Shown in pieces: positions 60,680 through 64,000 of a DNA stretch of 64,000 nt (its first letter is position 1; each line of letters begins with the position of its first letter). The notes under the pieces are model-generated. The model ran no database searches and was not told the DNA's origin. It was given only the letters and a program-made list of their open reading frames with translations. The position numbers were made by a program, and so were the translations under genes. The DNA is from Chloroflexota bacterium (GTDB lineage: Bacteria > Chloroflexota > UBA11872), in NCBI GenBank assembly GCA_022825895.1, contig JAJDVX010000004.1:43796-107795 (forward strand), written 5' to 3'.

Positions 60680-61309
60680 CTACCACGCAGATGGCTTGGT
60701 GATCACGCCGTGGACGTCGGTGAGGGTCTGAGGTAACTGGCTCTTGCGGAGATGGCTTTTCCAGAGGCGACGCACGTAGGTGGCTGAATCAACCAGGTCG
60801 TTGTGGGTGCTGGTTCTGGCGTCGGGATTAACGACCACGACGCGAAGTCCAAGATCACGGCTGACGTAGCGGATGGGGGCGGCCAGGTCGGAATCGTTGG
60901 AGATGACGACGGCCTGCTGGTAGTCGCCGGTGAAGCCGTCAACGAGGAGGCGGGTGGCTAGGTTGACGTCGGAGCCTTTTTCTTCCGTGTCGCGGACGCG
61001 GACGTAAGGGGGATCACCGGGTTTCGGCCTGGCCAGCGGACGGTACTTGATGCGTTCGCGGAATTCGCCGTATTGGATTTCGAGGCCGGGCAGCGTGCTC
61101 AGAGCCCGTAGATAGGATGCTTGCCGCTCGGTCTGCGTGGGGTCGCTGGGTCGTGACCGGACGAGGGCAGTGAAGAAGCAGATGCGATGGATCTCGTTGT
61201 GCGGAAAGAGAGTCTCGGCGAGCTTGCGCAGATCCAGCCACTTGAACGGTGTGCGCTTGACGGCGCGGTTGTAGAGATTGAAGCCGTCGACGTAGAGGTT
61301 GGTGAGCAT
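60680..61309 (-). CDS. NYN-domain (PIN-like nuclease) protein
   Basis: A 209-residue NYN/LabA-like protein. Acidic active-site candidates are visible in the right order: D8 in L-Y-V-D-G-F-N-L-Y, E109-E110 and D114 in E-E-K-G-S-D-V-N, D124 in L-V-D-G, and D139/D141 in I-S-N-D-S-D-L. This geometry predicts a metal-dependent RNA-cleaving nuclease, though activity is not shown for most family members. The gene lies downstream of two tandem promoter-hairpin-terminator units and close to a tRNA. Its ATG is only about 25 nt after the last terminator-like hairpin, so expression may depend on readthrough. Confidence 0.88.
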   Translation of the reverse strand: MLTNLYVDGFNLYNRAVKRTPFKWLDLRKLAETLFPHNEIHRICFFTALVRSRPSDPTQTERQASYLRALSTLPGLEIQYGEFRERIKYRPLARPKPGDPPYVRVRDTEEKGSDVNLATRLLVDGFTGDYQQAVVISNDSDLAAPIRYVSRDLGLRVVVVNPDARTSTHNDLVDSATYVRRLWKSHLRKSQLPQTLTDVHGVITKPSAW

Positions 61310-61339
61310 GCGGGCGCCTCAATCAGCCAGAGACCGCCC

Positions 61340-61404
61340 GGAAAAGACAGAGACCGCCCGGTGGGGCGGCCTCGACCCTGCCACCGAAGCAACAGGGGGG
61401 GTAT
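61340..61404 (-). ncRNA. Candidate small RNA or attenuated leader, copy 1
   Basis: Predicted transcript of about 65 nt from the unit 1 promoter. A C-rich 5' end is followed by a 9-bp hairpin with a UUCG tetraloop (CCCTG...CAGGG base) and then the hairpin CCGCCC-CACC-GGGCGG followed by U-containing CUCUGUCUUUU. There is no plausible reading frame with a ribosome site. Either it ends here as a small RNA, or readthrough reaches the NYN gene about 30 nt further on. Not matched by me to any known RNA family. Confidence 0.5.
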
Positions 61405-61410
61405 GCAGCG

Positions 61411-61439
61411 TTTATACGCGTTGGCCGGCTGGCTGTCAA
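61411..61439 (-). promoter_or_regulatory. Sigma-70-like promoter in unit 1
   Basis: On the minus strand TTGACA (61439-61434) and TATAAA (61416-61411) are separated by exactly 17 nt; this is an almost consensus vegetative promoter. Expected RNA start near 61404, immediately before the conserved GCATACCCCCC sequence. Confidence 0.8.
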
Positions 61440-61464
61440 GAACCAGTAGGAACCAAGGCCGCCC

Positions 61465-61528
61465 GGAAAAGACAGAAACCGCCCGGTGGGGCGGCCTCGA
61501 CCCTGCCGCCGAAGTAGCAGGGGGGTAT
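61465..61528 (-). ncRNA. Candidate small RNA or attenuated leader, copy 2
   Basis: Second copy of the predicted transcript, driven by the distal promoter, with the same UUCG hairpin and GC-rich hairpin followed by UUUCUGUCUUUU, which is a better U-rich tract than in copy 1. Retention of both hairpins with changes concentrated outside them suggests structural constraint. Confidence 0.5.
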
Positions 61529-61534
61529 GCGTCA

Positions 61535-61563
61535 TTTCTACATGATGGTTGGCGGGCCGTCAA
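61535..61563 (-). promoter_or_regulatory. Sigma-70-like promoter in unit 2
   Basis: On the minus strand TTGACG (61563-61558) and TAGAAA (61540-61535) have 17-nt spacing, the same geometry as unit 1 but slightly weaker boxes. Expected RNA start near 61528. Confidence 0.7.
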
Positions 61564-61564
61564 G

Positions 61565-61716
61565 GATCCGGGTCGAGACTGAGGCGGGTCTGCAGGCCCC
61601 GCGGAGTACGCAGTAACGAGCCTGGAGGGCGGACCTCAAACCGAAGCGGCGGGTGGACTCCAAGCATCGGGTGCGCGCCGGGCTCGCGACGACCCGGCGG
61701 CACCGTCGATGACGCC
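61565..61716. other. Intergenic spacer, nothing recognised
   Basis: Together with the two tandem units this completes a gap of about 400 nt between the NYN gene start and the 3' end of the membrane protein gene at 61717. GC-rich, no hairpin followed by a T-tract and no reading frame with family resemblance. Confidence 0.5.
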
Positions 61717-62448
61717 CTAGGTGGCGGTACCTTCCTCGGCGAGGCCGCTCTGGCCCTTGTACATCCCAACACCCAGGGTCAGGAGGCAGATGGAACCGAG
61801 GAACAGGAAGACGTTGTTGACCAGGAGGAGTCCATTAGGATCTTCCACGCCTGCAAACATGATTATGATGAAAACTAAAAGGCCGCCAAGTCCAAACAGG
61901 GCAAGTCCGTAGGAGGCGATCTTATTTGCATTGAGTTCCTGAAATCGGCTGATCAGACCGGCGCCGAGGAAGAACGAGGCAAACGGGAAGAGCGTAAGGA
62001 ACACCACGAGAACCGCGGACATACTTGTATGAACCGTGAGGGCGGTTTGCTGCAAGGACGCCTGTAGCTCGGAACCGGCCGGCGCAGCGGCGGCTTGCTG
62101 CGCGAGGTAGACGACGTAGTGCCGCATCCCCAAGCCGACGACAATGCTGCACCATTCAACGATCGAGACGAAGACTCCGAACCTAAGGAAGGTACCGCTA
62201 AGCCCTCCTTGACTGGTGGCAAGCGGGAAGAGAGCCAAGACACCGAAGCTCGTGAGCAACATCCCGAGAATATTCAGGATGGTCATCAGATGCGAGAGGG
62301 TGGGTGCATCGCCCATTGCACCAACGGCGGCCCCAAAATCGGTTTGGTCCACGGGATTGATGAGGGCGATTCCGGGGTGGAGTAACGAGGAGACGATGGT
62401 GAGAATCACACCGACGATCAAGGAAATCCCTGCGTACCGGGTTGCCAT
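61717..62448 (-). CDS. Polytopic membrane protein of unknown function
   Basis: A 243-residue protein with about six hydrophobic helices: I-S-L-I-V-G-V-I-L-T-I-V-S-S-L-L first, then I-L-N-I-L-G-M-L-L-T-S-F-G-V-L-A-L-F, V-F-V-S-I-V-E-W-C-S-I-V-V-G-L-G-M and three more. The layout resembles small DUF4386-like membrane proteins, but no signature is clear. Its base composition is noticeably less GC-rich than the neighbours and it uses more A/T-ending codons (Ile, Phe), which could mean transfer or just membrane-protein bias. GAAGGGCGG lies upstream of the ATG. It stands alone between two intergenic gaps. Confidence 0.7.
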   Translation of the reverse strand: MATRYAGISLIVGVILTIVSSLLHPGIALINPVDQTDFGAAVGAMGDAPTLSHLMTILNILGMLLTSFGVLALFPLATSQGGLSGTFLRFGVFVSIVEWCSIVVGLGMRHYVVYLAQQAAAAPAGSELQASLQQTALTVHTSMSAVLVVFLTLFPFASFFLGAGLISRFQELNANKIASYGLALFGLGGLLVFIIIMFAGVEDPNGLLLVNNVFLFLGSICLLTLGVGMYKGQSGLAEEGTAT

Positions 62449-62696
62449 TCGTCATCCGCCCTTCAGTATCAGCCCAGCGTCTCTAACGCCCACTTGACGC
62501 TTGTTGCCGAGCGTAGCACCCGCGCCAAATGGCAACAACCGCCGGCAACGCACCCACCTCATCTGTTTCTTGGGCAACTAATGGTCCAGTTATGGAGGGT
62601 GGGCAAATTGACCGAACTTCATAACGGTCCGAGTCCTGTCGTCTTGCAGGCGTCATCAGGCGTAGACTCCTGGTGCGGCGCGCTAACGCGGGGGTG

Positions 62697-63842
62697 ATGG
62701 CGACGATGGCCGAACCAAGAATCGCGGTGGTGGGATGCGGGGGCATGGGGCATAACCACACGCGGGCGGCGGTGCAGGAGTTGGGCGCGCGAGTGGTGGG
62801 GGGCTGCGACATCAGCCCGGAGGCTCGTGAACGGTACCGCCAAGCTTGGGGGACGGACGACGTATACGAATCCTGGGACGAGTTGTACACGAAGACGCGC
62901 CCGGACGTGGTGTTCGTGACGACGCATGGGTCGTTTCACGCGCCGGCCACGATCGCCGCGGCCGAAGCCGGCTGCCATGTGTTCTGCGAGAAGCCGATGG
63001 CGCTGTCGCTGGCCGAGTGCGACGCGATGGTCGAGGCCTGCGACCGCAACGGGGTGAAGCTGGCGATCAATCACATCAAGCGGGCCAGCGGCTACAACGG
63101 GCTGGTTCGGCACCTGATCGCGTCGGGCGATATTGGCGACGTGTTCGCGATCCAGGCCTATAACAAGGGGGCGCGTCCTTCGGCCACCGAGATGACGGAA
63201 ATGGGCACGCACATCGCGGACTGGTCGCGGGTGTTCGCGCCGGACGTGCAGTGGGCGCACGGGCACGTGACGGTGGGCGGGCGCGAGGCCACGGCGGCGG
63301 ACATTACGCCCAGCACGGAGATTCATGGGAGGCACGTGGACAGCGGCACGGTGATGGGCGAGCGGATGTTCGCGACCTACGGGGCGGCGGGCGGTGTCAA
63401 CATCAGCATCAACTTCTGGATGGAAGCCGACAACGACGACCGCTCGTACGGGCTGGACATCTTCGGTACGCAGGGCCGCTACGCGCTGCGGCAGAGCGTG
63501 GACACGCGGCTGTTCCGGCATTACGGCTCGCACATGTCGCCGGTGTACAACCATCAGTGGGAGCCGGTGCCGATGCCCTCGGAAGACGCGCCGCACGGCG
63601 CGCCGCTGACCAAGGCGGAGTCGCGCGACCGGCTGCAGGGGATCATGTTCCGGGACCTGTGGGATGCGATCCAGGAGGACCGGGATCCCGAGTCGAGCGG
63701 GCGTGAAGGCCGGGCCGCGATGGAGATGATGCACGCGGCGTGGGAGTCGCACCGGCGGCGGGCGCGGGTGGATCTGCCGATGAGTGTTCGTGAGAACCCG
63801 CTGGATGTCTGGGCAGCGGACGCGGCGCGGGACGCCGGGTAG
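62697..63842 (+). CDS. Gfo/Idh/MocA-family oxidoreductase
   Basis: About 381 residues. N-terminal Rossmann motif V-V-G-C-G-G-M-G-H-N-H, then V-F-V-T-T-H-G-S-F-H-A and C-E-K-P-M-A-L-S, the family's E-K-P motif with the catalytic Lys. The C-terminal beta domain has G-T-H-I-A-D-W, near which the catalytic Asp/His are expected. It oxidises or epimerises a sugar or inositol derivative with NAD(P). ATG 62697 follows a G-rich stretch; ATG 62706 and a GTG at 62673 are alternatives. It ends 12 nt before the next gene, forming an operon. Confidence 0.92.
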   Translation: MATMAEPRIAVVGCGGMGHNHTRAAVQELGARVVGGCDISPEARERYRQAWGTDDVYESWDELYTKTRPDVVFVTTHGSFHAPATIAAAEAGCHVFCEKPMALSLAECDAMVEACDRNGVKLAINHIKRASGYNGLVRHLIASGDIGDVFAIQAYNKGARPSATEMTEMGTHIADWSRVFAPDVQWAHGHVTVGGREATAADITPSTEIHGRHVDSGTVMGERMFATYGAAGGVNISINFWMEADNDDRSYGLDIFGTQGRYALRQSVDTRLFRHYGSHMSPVYNHQWEPVPMPSEDAPHGAPLTKAESRDRLQGIMFRDLWDAIQEDRDPESSGREGRAAMEMMHAAWESHRRRARVDLPMSVRENPLDVWAADAARDAG

Positions 63843-63854
63843 GAGTTGCCTGCC

Positions 63855-64000
63855 ATGACATCGGCGGTTGACTTGGACTTTCGGCCGGAGGCGCCGGCGT
63901 TTGATGCGAACGCGGCGCTGGGGCGGCGGCATGACCGGCGGGTGGCGGTGGACGATGCGGCGGGGTTGCTGGCGGAGATGGATCGGGCCGGCGTTGAGCG
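63855..64000 (+). CDS. N-terminus of a probable amidohydrolase-family protein (cut by window end)
   Basis: The ATG at 63855 has TAGGAG 9-10 nt upstream and 48 complete codons are visible. The pattern D-F-R-P-E-A-P-A-F-D-A-N-A-A-L-G-R-R, then L-L-A-E-M-D-R-A-G-V-E-R resembles the start of TIM-barrel amidohydrolases (amidohydro-rel-2/ACMSD type), where the E-M-D-R-A-G-V helix precedes the first barrel strand. The expected H-x-H metal motif is not reached, or is replaced by F-D-A-N. Co-transcription with the oxidoreductase suggests a shared sugar or aromatic pathway. Confidence 0.6.
   Translation, partial: MTSAVDLDFRPEAPAFDANAALGRRHDRRVAVDDAAGLLAEMDRAGVE

Larger units (their letters stand above)
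61334..61440 (-). repeat. Tandem promoter-leader unit 1 (NYN-proximal copy)
   Basis: About 107 bp, nearly identical to the copy at 61459-61564 (125-bp offset). Reading on the minus strand: promoter boxes, then a C-rich start region, a UUCG-capped hairpin at 61376-61397, a GC-rich terminator-like hairpin at 61354-61369, then CTCTGTCTTTTCC. The copies differ most between the -10 box and the hairpin and in the promoter spacer, and least in the two hairpins. Confidence 0.85.
61459..61564 (-). repeat. Tandem promoter-leader unit 2 (distal copy)
   Basis: Second copy of the unit at 61334-61440. Hairpin 1 is at 61501-61522 and the terminator-like stem at 61479-61494. In hairpin 1 one U-G pair of copy 1 is a C-G pair here, a structure-preserving change, while another pair becomes A-C. 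An 18-bp spacer separates the units. Confidence 0.85.

Noticed and set aside
61334..61564. The 125-bp tandem repeat as a CRISPR array
   Set aside because: Only two copies, repeat far too long, the spacer is 18 bp, and no cas genes are nearby.

Overview
The window is GC-rich and densely coded, with long co-directional gene trains, many 4-nt start/stop overlaps and frequent GTG/TTG starts. The gene families point to a marine, possibly sponge-associated, Chloroflexota bacterium (SAR202-like or a related class). They include DUF4012, DUF2723, LiaF-like and MoxR/DUF58/VWA proteins, 'FPxTGH'-type secreted modules, a UPF0261 plus PEP-hydrolase TIM-barrel pair, PhyH, ThuA, Gfo/Idh/MocA, a sulfatase, and giant RCC1 and leucine-rich-repeat proteins. 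This taxonomic call is inference from gene content. No rRNA, transposase, integrase, CRISPR array or recognisable dedicated transcription factor was seen.

Layout. 1-8.3 kb (+): the 3' part of a giant RCC1-repeat protein (41 repeats in the window, truncated at the left edge), then an exported TolB-propeller/LRR/cadherin-like protein. 8.3-15.7 kb (-): a small-molecule catabolism block with SDR, PhyH dioxygenase, MDR dehydrogenase, ThuA-like protein, and the separated halves of a Tm-1-like protein (UPF0261 and PEP-hydrolase TIM barrel). It also holds a broken endonuclease/exonuclease/phosphatase fragment and a duplicated pair of tiny Tat-type lipoproteins. 15.8-24.2 kb (-): a tightly packed seven-gene surface-polymer operon running from a sugar transferase to a DUF2723 membrane protein and a small secreted protein, with DUF4012, a lipoprotein, a glycosidase-like protein and a secreted module protein between. 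24.8-25.1 kb (+): a small unknown gene with a perfect Shine-Dalgarno and a terminator. 25.1-27.2 kb (-): a two-subunit GMC-type dehydrogenase.

27.2-44.8 kb (-): an almost gap-free housekeeping train, in transcription order: FmdB zinc ribbon, dtd, hisD, hisB, tlyA, nadK, recN, a membrane coiled-coil protein, MoxR, DUF58, two VWA proteins, cca, a small protein, an aldo/keto reductase and a LiaF-like protein. 45.0-58.5 kb (+): a zinc-ribbon membrane protein, a MidA-type methyltransferase, an aspartase-like lyase, an ABC-2 exporter whose permease pair is duplicated (with a decayed remnant of the ATPase 3' end between the copies), and a polysaccharide cluster of methyltransferase, GT4, epimerase, O-antigen-ligase-like protein and GT2. 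58.5-62.4 kb (-): a sulfatase overlapping the GT2 gene tail to tail, a DUF3054 protein, tRNA-Leu(UAA), an NYN-domain nuclease-like protein and a membrane protein. 62.7-64.0 kb (+): a Gfo/Idh/MocA oxidoreductase and the start of a probable amidohydrolase.

The most unusual non-coding structure lies upstream of the NYN gene. Two tandem ~107-bp units each carry a -35/-10 promoter with exact 17-nt spacing, then a UUCG-capped hairpin, then a terminator-like hairpin. They look like duplicated small-RNA or attenuated-leader transcription units.
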